The position numbers and the translations under genes are program-made. The notes beneath the pieces are model-generated. The model made no database searches. It had not been told where the DNA came from and was given only the letters and a program-made list of their open reading frames with translations. From Mageeibacillus sp. (GTDB lineage: Bacteria; Bacillota; Clostridia; Saccharofermentanales; Saccharofermentanaceae), in the NCBI GenBank assembly GCA_022484595.1, contig JAKVLB010000001.1, forward strand, positions 414,502 through 478,501: a stretch of DNA of 64,000 bases, given 5' to 3'. Shown in pieces: positions 1-9,785 of the stretch (position 1 is its first letter; each line of letters begins with the position of its first letter).

Positions 1-12
1 TTTTACAAATTG

Positions 13-1035
13 TTATTTGCGACGGCACACATATGCTCGCCACTCGTTCTTTTCGCGTGCTTCCACAATCTCAAGCCCGGCTTCGGCAAGTGCTTTCTCC
101 ACGCGGTCTTTCTTTGTGTTAATTATTCCTGAACATACAAACAATCCGTCTTTTGCCAGCTTTGCCGGCACATCGGCAGCAATATCACAGATGATATCGG
201 CTATAATGTTCGCAACAATTATGTCGTAATCATCGCTGCGCGCATCCTTAAGTTCTCCGGTATAGCACTCGATGTCAGGACAGCCGTTAATCCTGCAGTT
301 ATCACAGGCAACATCTACAGCAAGCTTGTCAATATCGATAGCCTCAACCTTGCCTGCTCCGAGAAGTCTTGCAATTATCGCTAGAATCCCTGAACCGGTT
401 CCCAGATCCAGAAGCTTGACATCTGTATGAACAAGCCCGTCAAGAATCTCAGCGCACATAGAGGTAGTCTCATGGGTTCCTGTGCCAAAGGCCGAGCCCG
501 GATCGAGAATTATCTTGATATCCGATTCAATGCTGTCAGGGTCAAGCCACGACGGGCAGACCGCTACACGATCCGAAATCTTGAATGCCTTGTAATATTT
601 CTTCCAGTTATTGGCCCAGTCCTCGTCTTTAACATAACTGTATCCCTCAAGGCCGGTACCGACAGGTAAGAATTCACCGATTGATGTTATCCGGTCCTTG
701 ATGTATGCCACGGCAGCATCCGTCTGCATTGTTTTATTTCTGATATTGCCATAAATCATTCCGACGCCGTTCGGGTCAATAATCTCGTCGCTTTTTGGCC
801 CGAAACGGATGTTGCCGTCGTCAAATTCCGCAAAATACGCCTTTATTACTACATCCGTTCCGTAAGACTCAATGGTACCGTCATCACAATAGCTCAAAGG
901 GTCCGCCTCTATGGTCCGCCTGAACTCGAATGGATCTGTTACCTCAATTCCGTCGGCACCTACCTGAGCGAGCATCTCGCAGATCGCGTCTGACGCGTCC
1001 TCTGTTGTTCTTACCTTCATACAAACCCACTGCAT
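13..1035 (-). CDS. prmA: Ribosomal protein L11 methyltransferase PrmA
   Basis: SAM-dependent methyltransferase that trimethylates ribosomal protein L11 in the cytoplasm. About 340 residues, slightly longer than the usual 290-320. The SAM-binding motif I (LLDLGTGSGILAI) and the N6-MTase-like IVANI motif are clear, and the PrmA signature DPGSAFGTGTHETT precedes them. TTG at 1038 and ATG at 1035 are adjacent possible starts behind a GAGGT Shine-Dalgarno; I use the ATG. prmA normally follows dnaJ in Firmicutes heat-shock clusters. Here an interrupted surface-protein gene lies between them. The stop lies 12 bases inside the window, so the gene is complete. Confidence 0.95.
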   Translation of the reverse strand: MQWVCMKVRTTEDASDAICEMLAQVGADGIEVTDPFEFRRTIEADPLSYCDDGTIESYGTDVVIKAYFAEFDDGNIRFGPKSDEIIDPNGVGMIYGNIRNKTMQTDAAVAYIKDRITSIGEFLPVGTGLEGYSYVKDEDWANNWKKYYKAFKISDRVAVCPSWLDPDSIESDIKIILDPGSAFGTGTHETTSMCAEILDGLVHTDVKLLDLGTGSGILAIIARLLGAGKVEAIDIDKLAVDVACDNCRINGCPDIECYTGELKDARSDDYDIIVANIIADIICDIAADVPAKLAKDGLFVCSGIINTKKDRVEKALAEAGLEIVEAREKNEWRAYVCRRK

Positions 1036-1079
1036 CAATTATTACCTCACTTATTGATTGTCCGGCACCGCGAAAACAT

Positions 1080-3170
1080 TTATCCGGCAATTGCGCACTG
1101 CGAATAGTTTGCCGATATGCCGTAGTACACGTCCGAAGGCGCGCCCGAGCCCTTAGGCACAAGAACTACCTGTATTGCCTCGAGTCTCTTTGACAGTCCG
1201 GACGTTCCGCTCATCTGTCCGTTGCACGCCCAGCCGAGCCAGCCGTAATCCTGACAGTGTACACGATAGTATACATCATAATGCTGCGCAATCTCTCCAG
1301 TCAGCTCTATCTCTATGCCTTCAAGTCTCTTGCTCTCGCCATAGGTCCCGCTCATCTCTTCGTTTGACACATAGTTCTGCCAGCCATAATCCTGAACATG
1401 TGTACGATACTCTATTCCGCCCGAATACTGTGTTCCGGTGAGATGTATCTCTATGCCTTCAAGTCTCTTGCCTTCTCCGACTGTTCCGGATTCTGCTCCG
1501 TTTGCTGCCCAGTCTGTCTCCCAGCCGTAGTCCTGACGGTGAACACGGTATTCTACTCCGATTGACTCCGTCACGTCAAATGGCACGAGCATTACATTGA
1601 TTTCCTCTACTCGTCTGCTCTCTCCTGTAGTTCCGGCCAGTGCTCCGTCTCTCACCCAGCCCTGGTTATCTCCATAGTCCTGAATGTGAGCGCAGTACTG
1701 CACACTGTAATGCTGTGCAAGCTCTCCAGTAAGGCGGATCTCTATTCCTTCAAGTCTTAAGCCCTGTCCTGTTGTTCCTGCCACCTGACCGGCATCGACC
1801 CAGTCCATCCATCCTATGTTCTGAACATGTACGCGATACTGCATACTGCCTGAATATCCTGTGTTGTTCACAAAATTGATGCAGATCCGCTCCATGCGTT
1901 TGCTCTCGCCTCTGGAACCGAGTTTGAGCACTCCCGTTGTGCTGTTAAAAGTACCTTCTCTGTCTCCGTAATCCTGTACATGCGCTGTTCCTGTAAGCGT
2001 ATATGTTCCGGTATAGTCACCGGGCAGTCCGTTCGTTCTTGTTCCCGGATACACTCTCGTCGAAGGCGTCGGCGCTGCCGTAGGAACCGCTGTAGGTGCC
2101 GCTGTTACTGAAGGTGTTACCTTAGTTGTTGGTGTTGATATTACCCCTGATGTCGGCGTCGCTGTAGGACGCGGTGTCGGCGTCGCTGTCGGACGCGGTG
2201 TCGGCGTTGCCGTCGGACGCGGTGTCGGCGTTGCCGTCGGACGCGGTGTCGGCGTTGCCGTCGGACGCGGTGTCGGCGTTGCCGTCGGACGCGGTGTCGG
2301 CGTTGCCGTCGGACGCGGTGTCGGCGTTGCCGTCGGACGCGGTGTCGGCGTCGCCGTCGGAATCGGTGTCGGAGTCGCCGTAGGACGCGGTGTCGGCGTC
2401 GCCGTCGGAATCGGTGTCGGAGTTGCCGTCGGACGCGGTGTCGGCGTTGCCGTCGGACGCGGTGTAGGCGTCGCCGTCGGAATCGGTGTCGGCGTTGCCG
2501 TCGGACGCGGTGTAGGCGTTGCCGTCGGACGCGGTGTAGGCGTCGCCGTCGGAATCGGTGTCGGAGTTGCCGTCGGACGCGGTGTCGGCGTTGCCGTCGG
2601 AATCGGTGTCGGAGTCGCCGTAGGACGCGGTGTCGGCGTCGCCGTCGCTGTAGGCGAACCTGAATTTACTATGTTCACATAGTATGCAGCCGGCTGATTG
2701 TCAGCACAATTCGGATCATTGCTGCAGACCTTGTAATAAACACAATATCTACCAGTATTGGTCGCCGTAGGTATATCGGTAGTATAACTTGAGTAATCCT
2801 GTGAAAGAGAATACTTTACATATACGTCGTCTCTTGAGACCGTAACGGATCCGAGCTGCTGCGGCTGGCCTGTATATGCCAGATCGGAGTTGTTGACTGA
2901 CTGCACTATGTTCTTTGGCAGAGATATACGATTGATGTAAAAGCTTATCTCTTTTGTTCCGCCATATTCTGATTCTTCTGTAGGTGTAATTATCGCCGTT
3001 GCAGTACCTGCATTGATATTGTTCTTACAGGTTACGGTGTACTCCGTTGAAGGAATCAAAACATTATGAAAAGAGACACGCAGCGAAGGCGTCTTAGGTG
3101 TTCCGTCATAAGTATACGATCCATCTACCATTACAGTTGCGACAGAGATGCTCGGTTTTCTGACAGTTAT
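1080..3170 (-). pseudogene. C-terminal part of interrupted surface protein: Ig-like domain, Thr-Pro repeats, six ChW repeats
   Basis: This reading frame directly continues the CAP-domain gene (3171-4130) after a single TAG. It opens with an Ig-like stretch ([13 protein letters not shown]..., ...[14 protein letters not shown]), followed by a second such block, 20 units of TATPTP(R/I)P, and then six repeats of the type VHxQDYGWxxWxxxGxxxGTxGxxxRLEGIEIxLTG. The last are clostridial hydrophobic-W (ChW) repeats, which in other clostridia sit on secreted, often cell-surface, proteins. The first ATG after the stop (3131) has no Shine-Dalgarno, so independent translation is unlikely. The 13 codons before it also read as protein of the same domain. 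With the CAP part it would form one secreted protein of about 1,015 residues. Confidence 0.8.
2166..2645 (-). repeat. 24-bp tandem repeat, 20 units, coding TATPTP(R/I)P
   Basis: Twenty in-frame 24-base units encode a Thr/Pro-rich linker. Sixteen end in RP and four in IP. Eight consecutive RP units are nearly identical at DNA level (around 2166-2357), while the other units mix RP and IP with more synonymous changes. Such arrays commonly act as an extended, possibly glycosylated, wall-spanning stalk between folded domains. The copy number is likely to vary between strains. Confidence 0.9.
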
Positions 3171-4130
3171 CTATTTTGAGTAATGTCCCAGTTCACCATT
3201 ATATGTGATCGTATACGTTCCGGCCTTCTTTGGCGTCATATTACCAAGATAATCAATTGGCAGCGCTGACGTGTCAGATGAAGACCAGCAGTTTGTATTC
3301 TCGATAACAGGATGATTGTATCTGCTACCGTAAGGTTTTGCGTCAACCTCATTTACCAACATTAAGCTTGCATGTGGGTATGTTCTGCCGACAATCATTT
3401 CGGAATATGAATACAGTTCAAATCCTGTTACTGTGCTGGTATTAACCTCAACTGTCTGTCCGATGAAGCCCGATACATCCAGTTTTGTAGTATCAAGCGC
3501 CTTTGTCGTTTGAGAAAACTCCGCAATACAATGGTCACCGCTTACGCTGTTGAATGATGCAAGACCGCAGTATGTATTGTTTGGATCTATTAAACTCACA
3601 TATTCATTTATCGCTTCATTGTTTTTGTTGATCAGCCAGTTTCTCTGCTGTGTATCATACCAGTCGGAAACAGACTTCATTATAGTCTTTGTGTCCATAA
3701 TCTCTGCGTCTGATGGTACGCCGTAGCTAGCACCGGAATTATCACTGTCTCCGTTGGGTCTGAATGTACCATAACTGCCGAATGTTTCGGCAGAACGCAG
3801 GAGAGCCATATTCTCAAGAGCAGATGACCACTTAATCGGGACATAATCAGACGGTTTCAGCGTCCTGCCGGTAGCGGTAATATGAACTCCTCTGTCGCAG
3901 GCATCCTTGCGGATCTTGTTGATCTCCGTCAATATCTCATCTTTTGTCGCCGTGTCAAATGTACCCTGGTAATTATACAATTTGCATCCTTCACCGGGTT
4001 CAGTGACATTTGACGGTCTGATGGCATTCGCCGCCTGAACGTGAACAGGAAAGATAAATCCTGCAGCAAGAACCGTCACACACAGCGCTGTTGCCAAAGC
4101 GCTCTTAAGTAGTCTGAATCTTTGTCTCAT
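3171..4130 (-). CDS. Secreted CAP (SCP/PR-1-like) domain protein, N-terminal part of the interrupted surface protein
   Basis: The ATG at 4130 is chosen because GGGAGGG precedes it by about five bases and the protein then starts with a clean signal peptide (MRQRFRLLKSALATAL..., likely cut after VQA). The mature part has the CAP pattern: EILTEINKIRKDA helix, WSSALENMALLRSAE, and later NNTYCGLASFNSVSGDHCIAEFSQ. CAP proteins are extracellular; their bacterial biochemical role is mostly unknown. A partial Ig-like strand (AGTYTITYNG) follows, and the frame then stops at TAG (3171-3173) and continues open in the same frame. As written, the product would be a 319-residue secreted CAP protein lacking its anchor. 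Confidence 0.85.
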   Translation of the reverse strand: MRQRFRLLKSALATALCVTVLAAGFIFPVHVQAANAIRPSNVTEPGEGCKLYNYQGTFDTATKDEILTEINKIRKDACDRGVHITATGRTLKPSDYVPIKWSSALENMALLRSAETFGSYGTFRPNGDSDNSGASYGVPSDAEIMDTKTIMKSVSDWYDTQQRNWLINKNNEAINEYVSLIDPNNTYCGLASFNSVSGDHCIAEFSQTTKALDTTKLDVSGFIGQTVEVNTSTVTGFELYSYSEMIVGRTYPHASLMLVNEVDAKPYGSRYNHPVIENTNCWSSSDTSALPIDYLGNMTPKKAGTYTITYNGELGHYSK

Positions 4131-4173
4131 AGTGCCCTCCCATATGTATGCATTTCGTATACACACAAGGCAC

Positions 4174-4202
4174 ATTATAGCAACACTTTTATATAATATC
4201 CA
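4174..4202 (-). promoter_or_regulatory. Extended -10 promoter for the CAP/ChW gene
   Basis: On the minus strand a perfect TATAAT (4174-4179) is preceded by TGC, an extended -10 element, with a weak -35 (TGGATA) 17 bases upstream. The predicted transcript would start near 4167, about 37 bases before the ATG. It lies downstream of the dnaJ terminator, so the surface gene has its own promoter. Confidence 0.5.
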
Positions 4203-4231
4203 CAAATAATTAACAATTTGTAAATAATCGG

Positions 4232-4271
4232 CAAAAAATAACGCTGAAATACGATAACGTATCTCAGCGTT
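4232..4271 (-). terminator. Intrinsic terminator after dnaJ
   Basis: Minus-strand hairpin with 14-bp arms (4240-4253 and 4258-4271; one G-U pair) and a 4-base loop, followed by ATTTTTT. It closes the hrcA-grpE-clpP-dnaK-dnaJ operon. Confidence 0.85.
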
Positions 4272-4297
4272 AGCAACATGACATCTGCAATTTTCCG

Positions 4298-5443
4298 TTA
4301 CTTGAACAGATTCTTGACTCTCTGCATAAACAGACTGCGTTTCGAGTAGTTGCGATCCGACAGCATATCGTTAAATTCGGCGAGCTTCTGCTTCTGCTCT
4401 CTGGACAGGCCTGTAGGAACTTCAATGACAAATCTGCATGTGTGGTCGCCCTTCATATTTGGGTTATTCTTGTTGGGAATACCCTTGCCGTGAATGGTAT
4501 ATGTCTCACCGGGTTGGGTACCTTCCTTAAGCTTGAACTTCTCGTTGCCGTATATCGTAGGAATATCAATATCCGCGCCAAGAGCCGCCTGTGCGTAGGT
4601 TACAGGAACATCGCAGAAGGTATTCATGCCGTCACGCGAAAACAAATCATCCTTGCGGACTCTGAACTGTACATAAAGGTCTCCATAAGGACCGCCGTTT
4701 GTTCCAGGCTCACCTTCTCCCTTTACAGGAAGCATATCGCCGGCATCGACGCCCGCAGGCACACGGATATGAAGCTTCTTGGAAGTCTGAACACGTCCTT
4801 TTCCACGGCATGCCGAACAAGGTGTCTTGATAACGGTTCCCTTGCCCTGACACATAGGACAGGTTTTGGTAACCATCGTCATTCCGAAAAGGCTCTGCAT
4901 CTGTTCCTGAATTCTGCCTGCGCCTTTGCACTGCGGGCAGGTCTCCGGAGTCGTCCCCGGCTGAGAACCTGAACCGTTGCAGGCAGAGCACTTATCCTGC
5001 TTGCTTATGGTTATGTCTTTCTCACAGCCAAAGGCCGCTTCCATGAATTCAAGCGTCATGCCGTATTTGAGATTCGCACCCTGAGAAGGTCCGTTGCGTC
5101 TTCTGCCGGAACTTCTTCCGCCTCCGAAGAACGAACCGAAAATATCACCAAGATCGATATCTTCAAATCCCGCTCCCGAGAATCCGCCAAAACCGCCGGC
5201 GCCGCCGTAACCGGCATTTCCGTCAACTCCGGCTTTGCCAAACTGATCGTATCTCGCGCGTTTGTCCTTATCGGACAGTACCGAATATGCCTCGTTGACT
5301 TCCTTGAATTTGGCTTCGGCCTCAGCATCGCCCGGATGCAAATCCGGGTGATACTGCTTGACCTTTGTTCTGAAAGCCTTCTTTAATTCATCATCCGTTG
5401 CACCCTTGCTGATGCCCAGAATGTCATAATAATCGCTGGCCAA
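4298..5443 (-). CDS. dnaJ: Molecular chaperone DnaJ (Hsp40)
   Basis: Co-chaperone that delivers unfolded clients to DnaK and stimulates its ATPase. 381 residues, normal length. The N-terminal J domain has the HPD motif (YHPDLHPGD), followed by a Gly/Phe-rich stretch and four zinc-binding CxxCxGxG repeats (CSACNGSG, CPQCKGAG, CPMCQGKG, CSACRGKG), then the C-terminal substrate domain. The start is a TTG, since no ATG fits the family N terminus (MASDYYDILGI); it follows GGAGG by seven bases. It sits 29 bases after dnaK and ends the CIRCE-controlled operon at a strong terminator. Confidence 0.97.
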   Translation of the reverse strand: MASDYYDILGISKGATDDELKKAFRTKVKQYHPDLHPGDAEAEAKFKEVNEAYSVLSDKDKRARYDQFGKAGVDGNAGYGGAGGFGGFSGAGFEDIDLGDIFGSFFGGGRSSGRRRNGPSQGANLKYGMTLEFMEAAFGCEKDITISKQDKCSACNGSGSQPGTTPETCPQCKGAGRIQEQMQSLFGMTMVTKTCPMCQGKGTVIKTPCSACRGKGRVQTSKKLHIRVPAGVDAGDMLPVKGEGEPGTNGGPYGDLYVQFRVRKDDLFSRDGMNTFCDVPVTYAQAALGADIDIPTIYGNEKFKLKEGTQPGETYTIHGKGIPNKNNPNMKGDHTCRFVIEVPTGLSREQKQKLAEFNDMLSDRNYSKRSLFMQRVKNLFK

Positions 5444-5472
5444 ATGAATTCCTCCGTTTACGAACCTCTATA

Positions 5473-7371
5473 TCAGAAGTCTCCCCCTGCATTCTTAAAT
5501 CCGTCTCCGCCTTCTGCAGAACCGCCGGCTGAACCATCCATGTTCTCCGTGCCGTAACCTGCAAAATCCTGAGGACCTGCTCCTGCTCCGGCCTGAGGAC
5601 CGGCCTGAGGACCGCCCTGAGCACCCTGTGCACCGCCTGCCTGACCGTAAAGCTTTTCGGATACTTTGTAAAGAGCCTGAAGAACATCGTCCGTACCCTT
5701 CTTCATTGCTTCCTGATCGTCCTTTGCAACTGCATCCTTGAGCTTTGTAATCTCAGCGTTGACAGGCGCCTTGTCTGCATCAGTTATCTTATCGCCGGCA
5801 TCCTTCATTGTTTTCTCAGCCTGATAAATTGTGGATTCAGCCTGATTCTTGGTCTCAATCTTATCTTTGTTCGCCTTATCCTCAGCAGCATGGAGTTCAG
5901 CTTCCTTGACTGCCTTCTGAATATCGTCCTCACTCATGTTGGATGAAGACTGGATTGTAATCTTCTGCTCTCTTCCGGTTCCCTTGTCCTTAGCACTTAC
6001 GTTGACAATACCGTTAGCATCGATATCGAAAGTAACCTCTATCTGAGGGACTCCGCGAGGTGCCGGGGCAATACCGTCAAGGATAAAGTTTCCGAGAGAC
6101 TTGTTGGCTGAAGCCATTTCACGCTCACCCTGAAGCACATGGATATCAACCTGTGTCTGACCGTCAGCAGCTGTTGAGAACACCTGGCTCTTCTTTGCAG
6201 GAATTGAAGTGTTACGCTCAATAATCTTGGTGCACACACCGCCCATTGTCTCAATTCCGAGTGAAAGAGGCGTGACATCTACAAGCACGAGGCCGGCTGT
6301 GGAATCGCCTGAAAGCACTGCGCCCTGAATAGCCGCGCCGATTGCAACACATTCATCCGGGTTGATTCCCTTGAACGGTTCCTTGCCGAAGTAATTCTTA
6401 ACTGCATCCTGAACTGCAGGAATTCTTGTTGAACCTCCGACAAGAATTACCTTGTCGATATCAGATGCAGATATTCCGGCATCGCTCATTGCGCGCTTAA
6501 CAGGATCGATGGTCTTCTGAACAAGGTCACTTGTAAGCTCGTCGAATTTGGCACGGGTAAGTGTGACATCCATATGCTTAGGACCTGTTGCATCTGCCGT
6601 GATATAAGGCAGATTGATGTTGGATGAAGTAACGCCTGACAACTCAATCTTGGCTTTCTCGGCTGCTTCTCTCAATCTCTGCATAGCCATACGGTCGCCT
6701 CTGAGGTCAACACCCTCTGTCTGCTTGAAGGAGTCGGCAAGGAAATCAACAATTTTATTGTCGAAATCGTCGCCACCGAGTCTGTTGTTACCTGCCGTTG
6801 CCACAACTTCAAATACGCCTTCGCCGATATCAATGATTGACACATCGAATGTACCGCCGCCAAGGTCGAAAACAAGTATCTTCTGATCTCCGTCCTTATC
6901 AAGTCCGTATGCGAGCGATGCCGCAGTAGGCTCGTTGATTATTCTCTTTACATCGAGACCGGCAATACGTCCCGCATCCTTTGTAGCCTGACGCTGGGAA
7001 TCCGTAAAGTATGCCGGAACCGTTATAACCGCTTCTGTTACAGGCGTTCCGAGATATGCCTCGGCATCACTCTTAAGCTTGGTCAGTATCATCGCTGAAA
7101 TTTCCTGCGGTGTGTACTGCTTGCCGTCAATATTCACCTTATAATCCGAACCCATCTCACGCTTGATGGACTGAATGGTGTGATCAGGATTTGTTACAGC
7201 CTGTCTCTTTGCCACCTGTCCAACAAGTCTCTCACCTGTTTTTGTAAATCCGACAACGGAAGGTGTTGTGCGATTGCCTTCCGGATTAGGAATAACTACT
7301 GTCTCCGAGCCTTCCATAACGGCTACACATGAATTTGTTGTACCAAGGTCAATACCGATTATCTTTGACAT
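5473..7371 (-). CDS. dnaK: Molecular chaperone DnaK (Hsp70)
   Basis: ATP-dependent Hsp70 chaperone, 632 residues. The nucleotide-binding domain starts with [13 protein letters not shown] and carries the phosphate-2 motif [11 protein letters not shown] and the adenosine motif [13 protein letters not shown]. The substrate domain (TPLSLGIET...) and helical lid follow. The C-terminal tail is long and rich in Gly/Gln/Ala and ends GGDF, as in many Clostridia, lacking an acidic EEVD-type end. ATG at 7371 follows AAGGAGG. It lies 14 bases downstream of clpP and upstream of dnaJ. Confidence 0.98.
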   Translation of the reverse strand: MSKIIGIDLGTTNSCVAVMEGSETVVIPNPEGNRTTPSVVGFTKTGERLVGQVAKRQAVTNPDHTIQSIKREMGSDYKVNIDGKQYTPQEISAMILTKLKSDAEAYLGTPVTEAVITVPAYFTDSQRQATKDAGRIAGLDVKRIINEPTAASLAYGLDKDGDQKILVFDLGGGTFDVSIIDIGEGVFEVVATAGNNRLGGDDFDNKIVDFLADSFKQTEGVDLRGDRMAMQRLREAAEKAKIELSGVTSSNINLPYITADATGPKHMDVTLTRAKFDELTSDLVQKTIDPVKRAMSDAGISASDIDKVILVGGSTRIPAVQDAVKNYFGKEPFKGINPDECVAIGAAIQGAVLSGDSTAGLVLVDVTPLSLGIETMGGVCTKIIERNTSIPAKKSQVFSTAADGQTQVDIHVLQGEREMASANKSLGNFILDGIAPAPRGVPQIEVTFDIDANGIVNVSAKDKGTGREQKITIQSSSNMSEDDIQKAVKEAELHAAEDKANKDKIETKNQAESTIYQAEKTMKDAGDKITDADKAPVNAEITKLKDAVAKDDQEAMKKGTDDVLQALYKVSEKLYGQAGGAQGAQGGPQAGPQAGAGAGPQDFAGYGTENMDGSAGGSAEGGDGFKNAGGDF

Positions 7372-7385
7372 AAAACTTGTCCTCC

Positions 7386-7985
7386 TTATTTCTTGCTTTC
7401 CAAAATCTTATCTACAATGCCATAACTTAACGCTTCCTGAGCTGTCATCCAATGGTCTCTGTCCGTATCCTTCATCAATGTCTCAAGATCCTTGCCGCAG
7501 TTATCCGCAAGAATCTGATTCAGGCGGACCCTTGTATCCTTGATGTGATCGGCAGCGATAAGAATCTCTGTCGCCTGACCCTGGGCACCGCCCAGAGGCT
7601 GGTGAATCATGACTTCAGCGTTGGGAAGAATGCATCTCTTGCCTTTTGTACCTGCTGAAAGCAGAACCGAACCCATTGAAGCTGCCATACCCATACAGAT
7701 TGTCTGAACGTCAGGCTTGATAAGCTTCATTGTGTCATAAATCATAAGACCGTCGGAAACAGATCCTCCCGGGCTGTTGATGTAGAACTGAATATCCTTA
7801 TCAGGGTCTTCTGCTTCAAGGAACAGGAGCTGTGCTGTAATTAAGCTCGCCGTAACTGAATTGACCTCTTCTGACAAGATAACGATTCGCTCCTTGAGAA
7901 GACGTGAATAAATATCATATGCACGCTCACCACGGTTGGTCGTCTCGATTACTGTCGGTACCAGACTGGATCTCAAATTATCCAT
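7386..7985 (-). CDS. clpP: ATP-dependent Clp protease proteolytic subunit ClpP
   Basis: Serine protease subunit that forms the double-heptamer chamber used by ClpX/ClpC-type unfoldases. 199 residues, normal length. The catalytic triad is visible: Ser about 103 in MGMAASMGS, His about 128 in VMIHQP, and Asp about 177 in DTDRDHWM. The oxyanion loop ([13 protein letters not shown]) is intact. ATG at 7985 is preceded by AAAGGAG. The position is unusual: it sits between grpE and dnaK with short gaps, so it should be co-transcribed with the heat-shock chaperones under HrcA. clpP is more often found near clpX and tig; whether this is the only copy cannot be seen here. Confidence 0.96.
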   Translation of the reverse strand: MDNLRSSLVPTVIETTNRGERAYDIYSRLLKERIVILSEEVNSVTASLITAQLLFLEAEDPDKDIQFYINSPGGSVSDGLMIYDTMKLIKPDVQTICMGMAASMGSVLLSAGTKGKRCILPNAEVMIHQPLGGAQGQATEILIAADHIKDTRVRLNQILADNCGKDLETLMKDTDRDHWMTAQEALSYGIVDKILESKK

Positions 7986-8015
7986 AATGTAAATCTCCTT
8001 TACTTTGTTTTTGTA

Positions 8016-8663
8016 TCAGTTTGCAACCTGCACGACCGCGTGCCGGATTACTCTGTCTTTATACTGGTAGCCTTTTGCAAATACCTGTGCTACCTCCTGC
8101 TCTCCCAGATCTGAATCCTCAATATGCATTACCGCTTCATGAAAATTAGGATCAAACCGGGTTCCGCGTTCAACTGCAATCTCTTCGACACCGATTTTAT
8201 TCAGTATCTCAACCGCCTGCTTGCTCACCATCTCGATTCCCTGATAAATCTTGTCATCTGACGGTGTATCTGCTTCCTTACAGGCTGAAAGCGCTCTGTC
8301 GATGTTATCTATTACTCCGAGAAACTCACCTGCAACCTTTGCAACGGCATCCGAGTAAAGATTGTCCTTCTCCTTCTGCGTGCGCTTGCGGTAGTTGTCA
8401 TACTCCGCGTAAAGATATAGGTAACGGTTCTTTGTCTCTTCAAGTTCCTTTGCACATGAAGCCTCATCATACGTCTCGCTCTGTGAGTCATCAGACTTTG
8501 CAGCTTCCGCGCCATCTTCCCGGGTATCCTTTTCGATCTCGTCCATGCCGGCCGAAGCATTGTCCGCCCTAGCTGCATCCTCAACCGCCTGTTCATCTCC
8601 TCTTTCATTGCAGGTCACTTCGTCCTGCCCGAAAACTATCTCTTCTCCTTCATTGTCCGCCAT
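8016..8663 (-). CDS. grpE: Nucleotide exchange factor GrpE
   Basis: Exchanges ADP for ATP on DnaK. 215 residues: an acidic, disordered N terminus of about 75 residues, a long coiled-coil helix (NRYLYLYAEYDNYRKRTQKEKDNLY) and the C-terminal beta domain with the GrpE signature (EEIAVERGTRFDPNFHEAVMHIED). ATG at 8663 follows GGAGG. It is 15 bases downstream of hrcA and followed, after 30 bases, by clpP and not by dnaK. Confidence 0.96.
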   Translation of the reverse strand: MADNEGEEIVFGQDEVTCNERGDEQAVEDAARADNASAGMDEIEKDTREDGAEAAKSDDSQSETYDEASCAKELEETKNRYLYLYAEYDNYRKRTQKEKDNLYSDAVAKVAGEFLGVIDNIDRALSACKEADTPSDDKIYQGIEMVSKQAVEILNKIGVEEIAVERGTRFDPNFHEAVMHIEDSDLGEQEVAQVFAKGYQYKDRVIRHAVVQVAN

Positions 8664-8678
8664 TGGTCTATGCCTCCG

Positions 8679-9731
8679 TCATTCTGTAATCTTTCTGATA
8701 TTCTCGTTAAGTGTCTTCTTAACGAAATCTATCTGCGATATAACCTTGGAATACTCCATCCTCTTCGGACCGATTACTCCAATGTTGCCCGACACCGAAT
8801 CGCTGAGATTATATGTCGCGGTTATAAAGCTGCAGTCATCAAGTCCGTCAAGTGTTATCTCCTGGCCTATCCGCACCATGTAAGAATCCTTGCTGCCTGA
8901 TTCCTCTGAACCGTTCATCTCGTTTACATAACCCGCAACCATGCTCGGATCAGACAGTGTTCCGAGAAGCTCCCTGGCCCTGCCCATCGTTGAGAAATCG
9001 GGGAGATTCAGCATACGGTGCTCTCCTTCAAGATAGATGTTGAGCTCGTCTGCCTGCTTGATTGCCGTATAGGCCTCGTAAAGAACCTGTTTGAGAAGCT
9101 GATTCGGAATCTCGGTATCCGCAATAGCTGTCTCTACGGTAATAAGCGTTATCTCGTCGAGCGGTTTGCCCGTCAGGTGCTTCTCAATCGCCGAAGAAAT
9201 CTTATAAATCTGATCGTCGGTTATGAAGTTAGGTATTCTTACCACCTTGTCCTTGACGACTCCTGCAGACAGTGCCATGACAACAAGTGCTTTACCGGGC
9301 TCTATCATCAGAATCTTAAGCTGAGTGAGAAAACTCTTGCGAAGTCTCGGACTCATCGCCAGCGACACAAAGCCCGTCGCTTCAGACAGTGTCTGGGTAG
9401 CATTCTTAAGAAGGTTTGTAACTTCATCTATGCTGCTGTCAATCCTTGACTTGATCTCACTCTGTTCTTCTTCTGTAAGCTGATCTACGGTCATGAGCGA
9501 GTTGACATATTCACGGTAGCCCCGGTCGGACGGTATCCTTCCGGCGGAAGTGTGCGGCTTCTCGATTAAACCGAGCCTCTCAAGCTCAGCCATATCGTTC
9601 CTGAGTGTTGCGGAACTCACCCTGAAATTGTGACGCTCAATCAGTGCATTCGAGCCAACCGGTTCGTTTGTGGAAACATAATCGTCAACTATCGCATGCA
9701 GTACCTGTTTTTTGCGTTCATCAAGAGACAT
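8679..9731 (-). CDS. hrcA: Heat-inducible transcription repressor HrcA
   Basis: Repressor that binds CIRCE and is matured by GroE. 350 residues, normal. The N-terminal winged helix (KKQVLHAIVDDYVSTNEPVGSNALIE... SSATLRNDMAELERLGLIEKPHTSAGRIPSDRGYREYV) is typical. ATG at 9731 with an AAGGAT Shine-Dalgarno. The perfect CIRCE 24 bases upstream implies autoregulation. First gene of the heat-shock operon. Confidence 0.97.
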   Translation of the reverse strand: MSLDERKKQVLHAIVDDYVSTNEPVGSNALIERHNFRVSSATLRNDMAELERLGLIEKPHTSAGRIPSDRGYREYVNSLMTVDQLTEEEQSEIKSRIDSSIDEVTNLLKNATQTLSEATGFVSLAMSPRLRKSFLTQLKILMIEPGKALVVMALSAGVVKDKVVRIPNFITDDQIYKISSAIEKHLTGKPLDEITLITVETAIADTEIPNQLLKQVLYEAYTAIKQADELNIYLEGEHRMLNLPDFSTMGRARELLGTLSDPSMVAGYVNEMNGSEESGSKDSYMVRIGQEITLDGLDDCSFITATYNLSDSVSGNIGVIGPKRMEYSKVISQIDFVKKTLNENIRKITE

Positions 9732-9754
9732 GACTTTGATCCTTTCTTAACAGA

Positions 9755-9781
9755 TTAGCACTCTTTATCTTCGAGTGCTAA
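9755..9781. promoter_or_regulatory. CIRCE operator (HrcA-binding site)
   Basis: Perfect inverted repeat TTAGCACTC - nine bases - GAGTGCTAA, identical to the CIRCE consensus. It lies just downstream of the -10 box and overlaps the predicted transcription start of hrcA, where HrcA would block initiation. Confidence 0.98.
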
Positions 9782-9785
9782 AGAG

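Noticed and set aside
2174..2383. Plus-strand open frame of Ser/Ala/Val repeats
   Set aside because: It is the antisense of the Thr-Pro repeat array, kept open only by the repeat's composition, with no ribosome site.
2166..2645. Regular 24-base repeats resembling a CRISPR array
   Set aside because: There are no unique spacers; the units are contiguous, in frame and encode a Thr-Pro linker. No cas genes are present.
3131..3171. Separate gene start for the ChW protein at ATG 3131
   Set aside because: No Shine-Dalgarno precedes it and the codons before it, back to the TAG, encode the expected continuation of the Ig-like domain.
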